DNA from: Gluconobacter morbifer G707
GTDB taxonomy: Bacteria > Pseudomonadota > Alphaproteobacteria > Acetobacterales > Acetobacteraceae
Length of the DNA stretch: 64,000 nucleotides
NCBI RefSeq assembly: GCF_000234355.1
Contig: NZ_AGQV01000010.1
Location: forward strand, 124,001-188,000
Reading direction: 5' to 3'
A model generated the notes under the pieces. It saw nothing but the letters and a program-made list of their open reading frames with translations. It had not been told where the DNA came from and searched no databases. A program made the translations under genes and the position numbers. Positions 1 through 9,321 of this stretch are shown piece after piece. Within the stretch, counting starts at the first letter, position 1. The number at the start of each line of letters is the position of its first letter.

Positions 1-772
1 GCTTCGCAAGACTTTTCGTCATATCGGCAATACCAGCTTTCGTCAGACTGTAATCCACGAGGATGTCTGACGGATTATACGCATTCGTGGAACTCGTGTT
101 CACAATGGAACTTCCCGGCGGCATATGCGGAATTGCCGCCTTGATGATCCAGAACAAAGCATAAAGATTGGTCTTGAGCGTCCAGTCGAAGTCCTCGGTG
201 GTCAGGTCCAGAATGCTCTCATGATAATGTTGGCGACCAGCGCAGTTGATCAGACAGTCCAGCCCACCCAGTCCGTTCACGGCATCGGAGACCAGCTTCT
301 GACAGAAGTGTTCGTTGCGGATATCTCCTGGCAGGGCAACCGCCTTGCGTCCTGCAGCCCGGATCAGGTCCATAACCTCGCGTGCGTCCTCTTCTTCCGC
401 AGGAAGGTAGGAAATGGCAACATCCGCGCCTTCCCGGGCAAGCGCGATTGTCGCTGCACGTCCGAGACCCGAATCACCCCCCGTCACCAGAGCCTTTCGT
501 CCGGCCATGCGGCCGCTGCCCTTGTAGGATTTTTCACCATGGTCAGGACGTGGCGTCATCCGGGACGCCAGCCCCGGCCAAGGCTGTGACTGGGAACTGA
601 ACGGCCCTGCCGTGTAGAGTTTGGCCGGATCAGAAAGAGGAGGAGCGGTGCCTTGGCCCATGCTCCCCTGCTCCGCAGCTCTTGCACGGCCTCCTGCCGC
701 TGCGGCGGCGAGGCCGAGAGCAGCCCCTTTCAGAACCTTGCGACGGGCGTCATCTGAATCGTTTCTGCTCAT
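1..772 (-). CDS. SDR-family oxidoreductase with twin-arginine-like leader, 3' end cut by the window
   Basis: Short-chain dehydrogenase/reductase of the class related to glucose dehydrogenase and YghA. About 257 residues are present and the C-terminus lies outside the window. The start is ATG at 772, preceded by a GGAGA-like ribosome-binding sequence. Residues 10-25 read RRKVLKGAALGLAAAA, a twin-arginine followed by a hydrophobic stretch, which suggests Tat export or anchoring. The cofactor motif GGDSGLGR lies near residue 98, an NCAG motif follows, and an active-site-like Tyr/Lys pair (YSLTKAG) comes near the truncated end. A paralogue without the leader lies at 62142-63005; the two share the TPxPDHGExSY lead-in and the GGDSGxGRA site. 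Substrate unknown. An NAD(P)-dependent dehydrogenase is well supported; the export is inference. Confidence 0.85.
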   Translation of the reverse strand, partial: MSRNDSDDARRKVLKGAALGLAAAAAGGRARAAEQGSMGQGTAPPLSDPAKLYTAGPFSSQSQPWPGLASRMTPRPDHGEKSYKGSGRMAGRKALVTGGDSGLGRAATIALAREGADVAISYLPAEEEDAREVMDLIRAAGRKAVALPGDIRNEHFCQKLVSDAVNGLGGLDCLINCAGRQHYHESILDLTTEDFDWTLKTNLYALFWIIKAAIPHMPPGSSIVNTSSTNAYNPSDILVDYSLTKAGIADMTKSLAK

Positions 773-925
773 TGTCCATCTCCACACTGACCATCACATT
801 TCGCCCAATGGGCTCTGGGGTGATGATTTCATGAAGACGGAAAGGGCCAGCCCCCACCCGAAGTTTCCATAAAAATCGCTTTCCTTCGGGACTGATCCTT
901 TCTGGAAACGAAAACAGAAGTAGCT

Positions 926-1927
926 TCAGGACTTCCAGATGGAACAAAGGGAGGCAATATAACGCCGACAAAGTGCGAGATCCGGTGCCCCGCTCTGCTT
1001 ACAGGCCAGTTCAAAAGCCTGTGTTTCCCGGCTGGCGCGCTCCAGACTTCCCAACGGCCAGCGATCCAGCGCCTGATTGAAAACAGCGGTCCGCTTGAAA
1101 AAGACCGGCGGACGAAGAGCTTTCATGGCCTCCATACGGGACTGGCCCGCTTTCTGGGCCAGAGCGACCCGTTCCAGACGCACGAGAACATTCAGCACGG
1201 TACGCGCCACCGCGACCGAATTGGCTCCGTCCGCCAGCGCTCGTTCAAGAGCCTGATCAGCCACAGCCCGGTTTCCGGTCAAAGCGGCAAAAACCGCATC
1301 TTCCAGTGAATTACCGCCTGCATCCCCCACGCAATCCTGAACGGCATCCAGATCAAGCCGTCCATTCTGACCCGCGTAAAGAACAAGCTTCTCGATTTCA
1401 CCCCGAACACCGGTCCGATCCGCGCCCAGTCGACTCAGCAGCCAGGCCAGAGCATCCCGGTCAATGGAAATCCCGGCCTGCTCCAGCGCATCCGTGACCG
1501 TCTGCGAGAGGGCGCGTCCCTCTTCCGGATAACAGGCAATGGAGGCAACCTCCTTTCGCCCTTCAGCGAAGGCCCGAAGCTTTGAACGCGCCGTCAGACC
1601 TGGCGCCTCAATCACGATCAATGTATCTGTCGGCGTTTCGAGAGCACGGGTCAGAAAAGAGGCAAGACTATCCTGCCCTTCCCGCACCCAGACAACGCGA
1701 CGTCCTCCGATCAGGGAAAGTGCCGTCACTTCCTCTTCAAGGCGATCCTGCGTTTCGCGATCAAGCTGAGAGACCCGGAAGGGATCGTCCAGCGTCTCCG
1801 CAACCCTGCGGACAGCCTGTCGGGCCCGTTCCCGGATCAGTCCGGCATCCTCCCCATAAAGCAGGATCGCTCGCCAGGCCCCCGCATCGGCAAGAGCACG
1901 CCCGATATTCCGGGCCTCGATCTTCAT
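926..1927 (-). CDS. holA: DNA polymerase III subunit delta
   Basis: Clamp-loader delta subunit, which opens the beta sliding clamp during replication. The 333-residue length is normal for the family. The N-terminal AAA+-like part carries LLYGEDAGLIRERA (around residue 22), matching the degenerate nucleotide-binding region of delta. The later DALAWLLSRLGAD and ALFxxLTGNRAVAD-type helices fit the family's middle domain, and the C-terminal helical domain ends in a CRRYIASL-type segment. The ATG overlaps the stop of lptE (TAATG), so the two are translationally coupled. The order leuS-lptE-holA is common in proteobacteria. Confidence 0.93.
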   Translation of the reverse strand: MKIEARNIGRALADAGAWRAILLYGEDAGLIRERARQAVRRVAETLDDPFRVSQLDRETQDRLEEEVTALSLIGGRRVVWVREGQDSLASFLTRALETPTDTLIVIEAPGLTARSKLRAFAEGRKEVASIACYPEEGRALSQTVTDALEQAGISIDRDALAWLLSRLGADRTGVRGEIEKLVLYAGQNGRLDLDAVQDCVGDAGGNSLEDAVFAALTGNRAVADQALERALADGANSVAVARTVLNVLVRLERVALAQKAGQSRMEAMKALRPPVFFKRTAVFNQALDRWPLGSLERASRETQAFELACKQSGAPDLALCRRYIASLCSIWKS

Positions 1928-2586
1928 TAGTGGGACACCGTACTCCGCGACAGACGCCCCGTCGCAGAAGCCGGGAAACCATCCACGCCAGCTCGATCCG
2001 TCGGGCTCGTCCCGGTATCATCCGGCATGGCATCGGTGTTAATATAGCGCGGAAGATCCTCATCCGAGGCTTTCTCGGGGGTATTGTGCGTCCGAAACCA
2101 GATGGCCACCTGCTGTGTCACATTCTGGGCCAGGGTCTGTGCCACGCGTCCCTGAAGGCTCTCATCATTCAGCGTCTGGGCAAAATACTGCTCGAACGTC
2201 GTGTTAAAGCCATCGAGCGTTGTCGCATCACCCTGCGCAACAAGCTGTGGCGAAGGCGCAACCGTGAAGAGCTGCCAGTGTGCTACGCCTGTGCTTCTGG
2301 TCCGCCCGGACGTATTGTCCTCATGGATGTCCACGGCTTCTTCATTTGCAGCAGAACTGACATGCAGCACGTAACGCTGTGGATTCTCCGGCCCTGAGCC
2401 GGCCAAATCCTTCTGAAGAGCCAGCCGCAGTTCCTGTCCGTAACGTCCGGTGATATTGGCGACGTAAACCTGCGCCAGTTCCGACGAGACATCGCTTTTG
2501 GAACCGAGCTTCCCATAGAGCGGCGTGAAACCACACCCCGCCGTCATCAGAAGCGAGCACAGGACAAGGGAACTGCGAAAGGTCAC
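1927..2586 (-). CDS. lptE: LPS-assembly lipoprotein LptE
   Basis: Outer-membrane lipoprotein that plugs LptD and helps insert lipopolysaccharide. A short signal peptide ends in a lipobox (LLMTAGC), so the mature lipid-modified Cys is at about residue 18. The GFTPLYG segment right after it is the usual LptE start in alphaproteobacteria. I chose GTG at 2586, 4 bases after the leuS stop; an in-frame TTG at 2607 lies inside leuS and would lengthen the n-region. The C-terminus is polar and probably disordered. It sits between leuS and holA, which supports the call despite low sequence conservation in this family. Confidence 0.85.
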   Translation of the reverse strand: MTFRSSLVLCSLLMTAGCGFTPLYGKLGSKSDVSSELAQVYVANITGRYGQELRLALQKDLAGSGPENPQRYVLHVSSAANEEAVDIHEDNTSGRTRSTGVAHWQLFTVAPSPQLVAQGDATTLDGFNTTFEQYFAQTLNDESLQGRVAQTLAQNVTQQVAIWFRTHNTPEKASDEDLPRYINTDAMPDDTGTSPTDRAGVDGFPASATGRLSRSTVSH

Positions 2587-2590
2587 GATC

Positions 2591-5188
2591 TTAGCCCGCC
2601 ACCACAAAATTGACGATCCGGTTCGGAACGTGGATTTCCTTGACTACACGCTTGCCTTCCAGAAGCCGCGCTACGTTCGGCTCCTGGCGGGCGGCAGCGA
2701 GAACATCATTCCTGGGCGCATCAGGCGGAACCTTAATGGTGCCCCGCAGCTTGCCCAGAATCTGTACTCCGATCGTGACACTCTGGACCGCAAGCCATTC
2801 TGCCTGTGCTTCCGGCCATGACCGCTCGACAACGAGCGCTTCGCCCGGCTCCAGTATGCCTATCATGTCTTCCGCCAGATGCGGCATCATCGGCGCACAG
2901 AGCAGACACAGAACCTGCGCCGCTTCACGCCGCGCCGCCGCCAGACCTGGCGCATCCCTGCGCTCCGCATCCGCCAGTGCAGAAGTCAGCTCATGCAGCC
3001 GCGCCACCGCTACGTTGGGAGTAAAGGCTTCCAGAGCCTCTGTCACGGCTAAAATCGTCCGATGCGTCATACGACGCAGGTCATCCCCTCCGGACGCATG
3101 TGTGCTGTCGGCCGGATCCGCGGCCGCCACGGCAGAAACCAGACGATGCAGACGCTGACCGAAACGGGCCGCTGCCGCCACACCGGCCGCAGTCCACTCC
3201 ATGTCGCGTTCTGGCGGACTGTCCGAGAGTACGAACCAGCGGGCAGTGTCCGCTCCGTACTGCTCGATGATCTCAACCGGAGACACCGTGTTCCGTTTGG
3301 ATTTGGACATCTTCTCGGAGCGTCCGACCTCTACCGGGGCCCCTGTGTCACGACGCACGACTTCCGAACCACGACGCTCCACATCATCTGGATATAGCCA
3401 GCCGCTGCTGTCACGGTAACTCTCATGCGTCACCATGCCCTGCGTAAAAAGACCGGCGAAAGGCTCGTCCAGATCCAGATGCCCGGTCTCATGCATCGCC
3501 CGCGTAAAGAACCGGGCATACAGGAGATGGAGGATCGCATGCTCGATCCCGCCAATATACTGATCGACCGGCAGCCAGCCATTCGCAGCAGCAGGGACAG
3601 TCGGGGTCGGTGCATGCGGACTGGTGAAACGTGCGAAGTACCACGAGCTGTCCACGAACGTATCAAACGTATCCGTCTCGCGAGTAGCAGGAGAGCCGCA
3701 TTTTGGGCATGACACATGCTTCCATGTCGGATGCCGGTCCAGCGGATTCCCGGGGTGGTCGAATATCACATCTTCCGGCAGCACGACCGGCAGCTGCTCA
3801 TCCGGAACGGGAACGACACCACACTGCGCGCAGTGAATGATCGGGATGGGGCAGCCCCAGTACCGCTGTCGGGAAATCCCCCAGTCACGCAGACGCCAGT
3901 TCACAACGCCTTTCCCGGCTCCCATGTCCTCGAGACGCCGGATAACAGTCTTCTTTGCTTCCGCTGTATCCAGGCCATCCAGAAAGCCTGAATTGTACAG
4001 GACGGCATCTCCCGTGACGGCCTTTTTCCCCAGCGTGAACGTCTCTGCATCCGCGCCAGTCGGCAGAAGAACCTGCGGAACAGGGAGAGCGTATTTCCGG
4101 GCGAAATCCAGATCCCGCTGGTCCCCGCACGGACAACCGAACACAGCGCCGGTGCCATAATCCATGAGGACAAAATTGGCGATCCAGACAGGTGCTGTCT
4201 TCTCGGGATCAAGCGGATTTGCAACGCGCAGGCCGGTATCGAAACCCCGCTTCTCAGCGGCTTCAATGACTTCCTCAGACGTCCCGAGACGACGGCACTC
4301 CTCGATGAAAGCCGCAGCCTCGGCATTCTGTGCAGCCACTTTCCGGGCCAGTGGGTGTTCGGCGGAAATTCCTATGAAGCTGAGACCGAACAACGTATCC
4401 GGCCGCGTCGTGAAGACTTCAATACTGTCAAGATCAGCATCATAGGCAGCAGGAGCCTCATGCAGCGGGAAACGCACTCGCGCACCTTCGGAACGCCCGA
4501 TCCAGCGTTCCTGCATGACCCGGACACGCTCCGGCCACCGGTCAAGCGTCTTCAGATTTTCCAGCAATGGTTCAGCGAATTTCGTGATCTTCAGAAACCA
4601 CTGGGAGAGGATCTTCTTCTCAATCAGTGCCCCCGAACGCCAGCCTCGTCCATCCACAACCTGCTCATTGGCCAGGACTGTCTCATCGACAGGATCCCAG
4701 TTAACTGAAGAATCCCGTCGCTCGACAAGGCCATCGGCCAGCATGTCAAGGAACAGCTTCTGCTGCTTGCCATAGTATTCCGGAAGACAGGTCGCGATCT
4801 CGCGGTCCCAATCCAGCGAGAACCCCAGACGCTGAAGCGTGCCCCGCATGGTGGCGATGTTTTCCATCGTCCATTTCCCGGGATGGACGTTACGCTCACG
4901 CGCGGCATTTTCCGCCGGAAGTCCAAACGCATCCCAACCCATGGGGTGAAGGACCGCAAACCCCCTGGCCCGCTTGTAACGCGCGACAACATCACCCAGC
5001 GTGTAGTTCCGGACATGACCGACATGCAGTTGGCCGGATGGATACGGGAACATCTCCAGCACATAATATTTTGGCCGGTCGGCAGGCGGAACATCCGGGA
5101 CAGAAAAAATGTTCCGCCGCTTCCATTCTGCCTGCCAGAATGGTTCGCGGGCATGAAAATCGAACGCAGGTGTCGCAGTATCACTCAT
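2591..5188 (-). CDS. leuS: leucyl-tRNA synthetase
   Basis: Class I aminoacyl-tRNA synthetase that charges tRNA-Leu. It has 865 residues, a normal length. The HIGH motif appears as HVGH (residues 55-58, within [15 protein letters not shown]), the editing domain shows TTRPDTLFG (around residue 250), and the KMSKS loop is present around residue 624. A Cys pair pattern, CAQC and CPKC (around residue 470), suggests a zinc ribbon in the connective region. The start is the ATG at 5188, 8 bases after the stop of the DUF3576 gene, so the genes are probably co-transcribed. Confidence 0.97.
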   Translation of the reverse strand: MSDTATPAFDFHAREPFWQAEWKRRNIFSVPDVPPADRPKYYVLEMFPYPSGQLHVGHVRNYTLGDVVARYKRARGFAVLHPMGWDAFGLPAENAARERNVHPGKWTMENIATMRGTLQRLGFSLDWDREIATCLPEYYGKQQKLFLDMLADGLVERRDSSVNWDPVDETVLANEQVVDGRGWRSGALIEKKILSQWFLKITKFAEPLLENLKTLDRWPERVRVMQERWIGRSEGARVRFPLHEAPAAYDADLDSIEVFTTRPDTLFGLSFIGISAEHPLARKVAAQNAEAAAFIEECRRLGTSEEVIEAAEKRGFDTGLRVANPLDPEKTAPVWIANFVLMDYGTGAVFGCPCGDQRDLDFARKYALPVPQVLLPTGADAETFTLGKKAVTGDAVLYNSGFLDGLDTAEAKKTVIRRLEDMGAGKGVVNWRLRDWGISRQRYWGCPIPIIHCAQCGVVPVPDEQLPVVLPEDVIFDHPGNPLDRHPTWKHVSCPKCGSPATRETDTFDTFVDSSWYFARFTSPHAPTPTVPAAANGWLPVDQYIGGIEHAILHLLYARFFTRAMHETGHLDLDEPFAGLFTQGMVTHESYRDSSGWLYPDDVERRGSEVVRRDTGAPVEVGRSEKMSKSKRNTVSPVEIIEQYGADTARWFVLSDSPPERDMEWTAAGVAAAARFGQRLHRLVSAVAAADPADSTHASGGDDLRRMTHRTILAVTEALEAFTPNVAVARLHELTSALADAERRDAPGLAAARREAAQVLCLLCAPMMPHLAEDMIGILEPGEALVVERSWPEAQAEWLAVQSVTIGVQILGKLRGTIKVPPDAPRNDVLAAARQEPNVARLLEGKRVVKEIHVPNRIVNFVVAG

Positions 5189-5196
5189 GTCTAGAC

Positions 5197-5712
5197 TCAG
5201 TTGTCCCGGTTACCGTTTTCCGCACGCAACTGGCGGGCGCGGGCCAGAATTCGAGTCGTGATGTCGGAAGTCGTTGTCGCCGCTACAGGCGTATCCTGCC
5301 ACTGACCATCCTGCAGAACCTGCCGGAACACAGAGACACGCAGCGCATCCGAACGCAGGCGACGATCGAGGACATACGCTGCGATCTTGAAACGCTCGTT
5401 CTGGCTGGCGGAAGGCTGGTACCAGTCCGTCAGGATCACCCCGCCCACGGCATCGGCGGAAGACAGCGGCATGAAGGAAAGGGTATCAATCGCGCCACGC
5501 CACAGATAAGCGTTCACTCCGCCCCGCAACTGATCGGCGCCTCCTTCTGCGCCACGATCCACCCCAATGAGGTGATTGCGAGGTGTCGTCAGGGTGCTGG
5601 GATCACGGGAACTGCCACAGGCAGAAACCATTCCCAGAGCCAGCATACCCAAGGCAAGCCGGACTGGAGGCCGGCGAAAGGATCGGAAAGCGGTCATCTG
5701 CGTAAGAGACAT
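5197..5712 (-). CDS. DUF3576 family lipoprotein
   Basis: Protein of unknown function in the DUF3576 family, which in alphaproteobacteria typically sits just upstream of leuS, as here. ATG at 5712 is chosen because AGGA lies 8 bases upstream; an in-frame start at 5748 has no such support. The product of about 171 residues has a basic n-region, a hydrophobic run ([14 protein letters not shown]) and a lipobox Cys, so it is probably a lipoprotein. Conserved family segments visible are [14 protein letters not shown] and [12 protein letters not shown]-like text ([14 protein letters not shown]). The function is unknown, possibly linked to envelope biogenesis because of its neighbour lptE. Confidence 0.85.
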   Translation of the reverse strand: MSLTQMTAFRSFRRPPVRLALGMLALGMVSACGSSRDPSTLTTPRNHLIGVDRGAEGGADQLRGGVNAYLWRGAIDTLSFMPLSSADAVGGVILTDWYQPSASQNERFKIAAYVLDRRLRSDALRVSVFRQVLQDGQWQDTPVAATTTSDITTRILARARQLRAENGNRDN

Positions 5713-5849
5713 GTCGTGGGTCCTGCGGGCCGCGCCAGGGCCGGTCACAAGCTGAAATGCAGACTGGCGAGGCCTGCAGCTGGCAACTTCGTTTCACGTG
5801 TTCATATCGCGCCCGCCCGACAAGGCCAAGCACCTGAAACGAGGAACTC

Positions 5850-7970
5850 TCAGCCAGCAGCCAAACCACCCTTCAGCAGCCCCTGTTCCAGCACTTTGTG
5901 ATGCCCGGTTGGAAAGTTGGACAGATGCGCCAGAATCTTGCGTACTGTCAGTCCCGGAACGAGCCGGAGCAAATGGTTCCTGACCTGCGCGATCTCCGCT
6001 GCTTTTCCACCTTCTTCCACCAGTGCGATCAGATAATAAACCAGCGTAACAGGATAATTCGGATACAACCCGGCCATCAAACGACCGAGGGAAATGACCT
6101 CCTGATAATCTCCCGCAAACAGCAGTACCTTCATGATGCAGGGCTTCAGCAGTTCCACGAACGGAGAACGGTACGGATTGCGAAGCAGATCACGGGCAAT
6201 CACGGCGGCACTGGCAAAGTCATTCTCTGTCAGATGGTAAGTCATGCGCCAGATACACAGATGCGATGAAGGCGCTATACTTTCCTGCTCTTCCTGCGCA
6301 CTCAGGACAGCTTGGGCAATCGAGACCGCAAAAGGCCGCATATCTGGCGCAAGTAGCAGACACGCGGCCAACAGTAGATTACTCCCCGCCCCAACCGGTT
6401 GCAGGACAAGCTTTGCCCGCGCCGCTTCGATCCCGCGTTGCAGATGAACACGCTCGGCATTGTCCCACTCATTCAGATGCCAGAAGTAACAGTGAAGACT
6501 GTAAAGAAAGGTGATGAAATCGTTATCGGGCGCTTTTTCAACTGCCTTTTCAAGCAGTTTTCCAGTTCCTGGGAAAAGACGCACATCATAGCGGGAAAAA
6601 AGCAGAAAGGCTCTCAACGTCCATCCCAGTGGAGAAAGATCATCCTCAGCCCGCGTGGCCGTTCTCCTTGCCTCCACAAGCAGAATTCCCCATTGCATGG
6701 CTTCAGCAGGAGAGGCCAGTCCTTCTGCGGCAGCCAGCAGTTCATCTAGCGGGAAATCATAATGCGTGCCCCAGACGATTCCCCCTCCGCCCCTGATGTC
6801 CATGATCCTTAGCACGAGGCGGCCAGTACCGCCGTTCCGTCCTCTCAGAACACCACTGATAACATAATCCGCTCCCAGCGCCCGATATGCGGCCACCGCA
6901 TTCAGGGGATCAGGAGAAAAGTCTTCAGGCCAGGCAATGACATTGAAGACGTCCATCTGCACAAAGAACTCTTCCAACTGGTCTCCCAGAAGGAAGCCCA
7001 TTTCCTGCCCTGGCGTCTCCACTTCGCCAAACGGCGAAAGGATCAGTACTGAAATTCGCTGTTCAAGCGGAAAAACCGACTTTCCTTCAAATTGAAGCGG
7101 GGGCCTTAACAGTGGATCGGGACGCTGATTGGCTGTCTCAAAGAGAGAGCCGGGTCCCGGAAGCGGTACACCTGTCTCAGAAAACACTTCTGGCGAAATA
7201 TCATCTTTTGTCTGATGCTGTTCGTTTTTCGGGAAAATACTTGCCACAAGCGCACAGGTCGCAGGCGCGAGCATCTGCTCATAAGCCTTGTCGCCGCATC
7301 TCTCCAAAAGCTGTTCGGCAATATACGTTGCCCGGGCCTGTTCACCTTTCTGCAGAGCAGTCTGAATCCGGACGCGCCATGCTGCTTCGTTATGCTCATC
7401 AAGTTTCAGCAGGCGATTGGCCACTTCCTCCGCCTGTTCCAGGTCATTGCAATCCCGCAGGAAAGCCTCGTGAAGCATATGCAGATGCTGCGTCAGCCTG
7501 TGCCGCTGCTCTTCCAGCCAGTCATCAAAAGCCGGATCCAGACCAGTAAGCTCTCCCAACAGGATCTCATCAGGAGACGGTAGGTTTTCCAGAGACCGGG
7601 AAGTCGAATTCAGAACACGCTCAGTATCGACAGATGTCAGAGCCGGCTTCAGGGCAAGTGAATGTCGCTGGACGTCAATGACCTCCACCCCCAACGGACT
7701 GAGAACATCCTGAAGGCGGTGAATTTCCTGGCGCAGCGATGCCCGGGCCATCTCATCCGGGCGCCGGCTCCACAGAAGCTCCGCCAGACGCGACCGAAGA
7801 ACGGGCTTGCGATCAGAAAGGGCAAGTATGGCCAGCAGGGCTCTGGTCTTGCCACCGACAGGAAGGACACTTTCCCCACCGAGAGTTCGGGCTTCCATCT
7901 GTCCGAACAGTTTCAGGCGCAAAAGGGTCGGATCAGCTTCCCGGGCAGAACGCGCAGAATGCTCTGACAT
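5850..7970 (-). CDS. SARP/BTAD-type transcriptional regulator with long TPR-like C-terminus
   Basis: About 706 residues from the chosen ATG at 7970 (AAGG upstream); further in-frame starts run back to 8051. Residues about 15-105 form an OmpR-like winged-helix domain without a receiver (LRLKLFGQMEAR, then RALLAILALSDRKPVLRSRLAELLW). Next is a BTAD-like helical region (about 110-240, with EEVANRLLKLDEHNEAAWRV). The middle part resembles the TolB/adenylate-cyclase-associated region with ALGADYVISGVLR. The C-terminal half is rich in helix pairs resembling TPRs. Such regulators are best known from Streptomyces, but long versions occur in alphaproteobacteria. No target can be named; it stands alone after the leuS cluster. 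Confidence 0.8.
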   Translation of the reverse strand: MSEHSARSAREADPTLLRLKLFGQMEARTLGGESVLPVGGKTRALLAILALSDRKPVLRSRLAELLWSRRPDEMARASLRQEIHRLQDVLSPLGVEVIDVQRHSLALKPALTSVDTERVLNSTSRSLENLPSPDEILLGELTGLDPAFDDWLEEQRHRLTQHLHMLHEAFLRDCNDLEQAEEVANRLLKLDEHNEAAWRVRIQTALQKGEQARATYIAEQLLERCGDKAYEQMLAPATCALVASIFPKNEQHQTKDDISPEVFSETGVPLPGPGSLFETANQRPDPLLRPPLQFEGKSVFPLEQRISVLILSPFGEVETPGQEMGFLLGDQLEEFFVQMDVFNVIAWPEDFSPDPLNAVAAYRALGADYVISGVLRGRNGGTGRLVLRIMDIRGGGGIVWGTHYDFPLDELLAAAEGLASPAEAMQWGILLVEARRTATRAEDDLSPLGWTLRAFLLFSRYDVRLFPGTGKLLEKAVEKAPDNDFITFLYSLHCYFWHLNEWDNAERVHLQRGIEAARAKLVLQPVGAGSNLLLAACLLLAPDMRPFAVSIAQAVLSAQEEQESIAPSSHLCIWRMTYHLTENDFASAAVIARDLLRNPYRSPFVELLKPCIMKVLLFAGDYQEVISLGRLMAGLYPNYPVTLVYYLIALVEEGGKAAEIAQVRNHLLRLVPGLTVRKILAHLSNFPTGHHKVLEQGLLKGGLAAG

Positions 7971-8051
7971 GGTCGATACCTTCATCTTCTCTGTTCGCAT
8001 GCCTTGGCCCCGGACGGAAGCCGCTTCCGCAAAAGATGGCATGGTTTTCAT

Positions 8052-8428
8052 CGGAAACGGGTCCCATACCTCCCTTCACGATAACGTCTTTTCCAGACGA
8101 TGCCCGGAACATCGTGGCATGCACCTGATCAGGGTGTTTACATACACTTCCCACATTCCCGACCAATCGCAGGATCAAAATATCTCCTATTGGTTATTAG
8201 AAAATAAACGAAAACCGGCATTTAACAACTGATCCACAGCGCTTCTGCCAAAGAAAGGGACTTACTGAAGACTATTAACCAGAAAAATTCTGTTATTATC
8301 AGCACTTTTCCAGAATACCGATATCACGGTCTGAACAGCACTGTTTTCATTTCCAGAGGAACCAGAGAAAGATGTCTGTATCATGCTCTTGTGCAGGATT
8401 TTCATTCGGAGTAACAAAACAGCGTTGT
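8052..8428. other. intergenic region upstream of the split tRNA-Arg gene
   Basis: A 377-base gap between the regulator start and the tRNA gene. It is AT-rich in the middle (about 8170-8330). Short reading frames on both strands show no recognisable protein features. It presumably holds the minus-strand promoter of the regulator and the plus-strand promoter of the tRNA, but no convincing -35/-10 pair was identified. Confidence 0.5.
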
Positions 8429-8744
8429 GTCCGCGTAGCTCAGCAGGATAGAGCACAGGATTCCTAAGTCTGAATTGGGCGCTGCAACGGGAAACCGTGC
8501 AGTGGATTCGCTCAAATTCGGGGAACGCTCTGGCCTTTCAGGTCGTGCCAATCCCGAGCCAAGCTTTCTGCTTCCTGTGGAAAGAAGGTGTAGAGACTGT
8601 ACGGGTGACGCCTTGACGGATCGTCATGGCGAAGAGACAGTCCAGACCACGAACATGCTCTTGCATAGAAGCAAGGACATGGCGGTGAAAACCGAAGTGG
8701 TATGAATCCTGGGGCCGGGGGTTCGAATCCCTCCGCGGACACCA
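8429..8744 (+). tRNA. tRNA-Arg(CCU), interrupted by a group I intron
   Basis: The two exons (8429-8465 and 8705-8744) join to a 77-base tRNA with encoded CCA. The acceptor arm GTCCGCG (8429-8435) pairs with CGCGGAC (8734-8740), with discriminator A8741 and CCA at 8742-8744. The D arm is GCTC/GAGC. The anticodon stem CAGGA (8456-8460) pairs with TCCTG (8707-8711) across the intron. The rebuilt loop is TTCCTAA with anticodon CCT (8463-8465). The T arm GGGGG/CCCTC encloses TTCGAAT, with a single G-T pair. The tRNA reads AGG codons. The exons fold only when the 239-base insert is removed, so standard tRNA scanning may miss this gene. Confidence 0.95.
8466..8704 (+). ncRNA. group I self-splicing intron inside tRNA-Arg(CCU)
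   Basis: A 239-base insert directly after anticodon position 36. P1 can be drawn: exon CCT plus intron AA pair with TTGGG (about 8475-8479), giving the expected U-G wobble at the 5' splice site. The intron ends in G (8704), the omega-G. P7 is visible as GACTGT (8595-8600) with ACAGTC (8637-8642). A P2 hairpin has the loop sequence CGGGAAACCG. Core pieces such as CAAATTCGG and GAGCCAAGCTT resemble, from memory, the small bacterial tRNA introns of Azoarcus tRNA-Ile and Agrobacterium tRNA-Arg(CCU). No endonuclease gene is inside, so mobility would have to come from elsewhere or is lost. Confidence 0.92.
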
Positions 8745-8842
8745 CACCTTTCTTCTCGTCACAAAAGATCTTTATCCGTCTCCCGGACAGAATTCTTGGT
8801 CCCGGAAGATATCTAACTGGCATGCAGGAAACAGGAATGGCA

Positions 8843-9157
8843 TCAGAAAGAAAGCGTTCCTCCGGATGGCGTCTGGAAAGGCTGGGGTACCTGATGTGGT
8901 AATCCGATGATGGCATGCAGGAAATAGACCAGAAGCGCCGCTAACAGAAGAACGACGAAAAGCTTTCCGAATACGCGTAGCGTAAGGCCTAGAAGCCCCA
9001 GCAGAAGAAGCAGCAGTACGATTGTCTGGGCGGCGCCTTGCACGCCAATCGACTGCAAGCCTTGGCGCACCAGCATTTCAACGAAAGCAACACCGAACAC
9101 GATGAAGCCAAGAAGGGCCAGGATAAAATTGCATAGCGTATTAAAAATGGCTTCCAT
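8843..9157 (-). CDS. hypothetical small membrane protein
   Basis: A 104-residue protein with strongly hydrophobic stretches near residues 6-28, 44-62 and 65-85 (for example TIVLLLLLLGLLGLTLRVFG), so probably three membrane spans. The tail after residue 88 is polar and Pro-rich. No family is recognised. It lies alone between the split tRNA and the divergent AEC transporter. The hydrophobic pattern argues for a real protein, but the start is not strongly fixed. Confidence 0.6.
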   Translation of the reverse strand: MEAIFNTLCNFILALLGFIVFGVAFVEMLVRQGLQSIGVQGAAQTIVLLLLLLGLLGLTLRVFGKLFVVLLLAALLVYFLHAIIGLPHQVPQPFQTPSGGTLSF

Positions 9158-9321
9158 TTACGGCCTTCACACCTAAAAGCGGACAGGAACGATCCAGAAA
9201 GCCATTCTCCCATGCCGCCGTCAATCCAGATCATTGCACGCGAAGGGATAGACGCGCGGATACGCGACCGTTACGAACAGAAGACCAATACGCACAGGCG
9301 CCCTACATCCATGAGCATTCC

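Noticed and set aside
1582-2397. A 271-codon plus-strand frame across holA and lptE
   Set aside because: Antisense to two well-supported genes and without recognisable domains.
8262-8456. A 64-codon minus-strand frame before the split tRNA
   Set aside because: It runs into the tRNA 5' exon on the opposite strand and has no protein features.
8475-8916. Short frames on both strands inside and after the tRNA intron (for example 8475-8705 plus, 8512-8916 minus)
   Set aside because: They cross conserved intron helices and tRNA exons and show no protein-family features; the RNA structure explains the sequence better.
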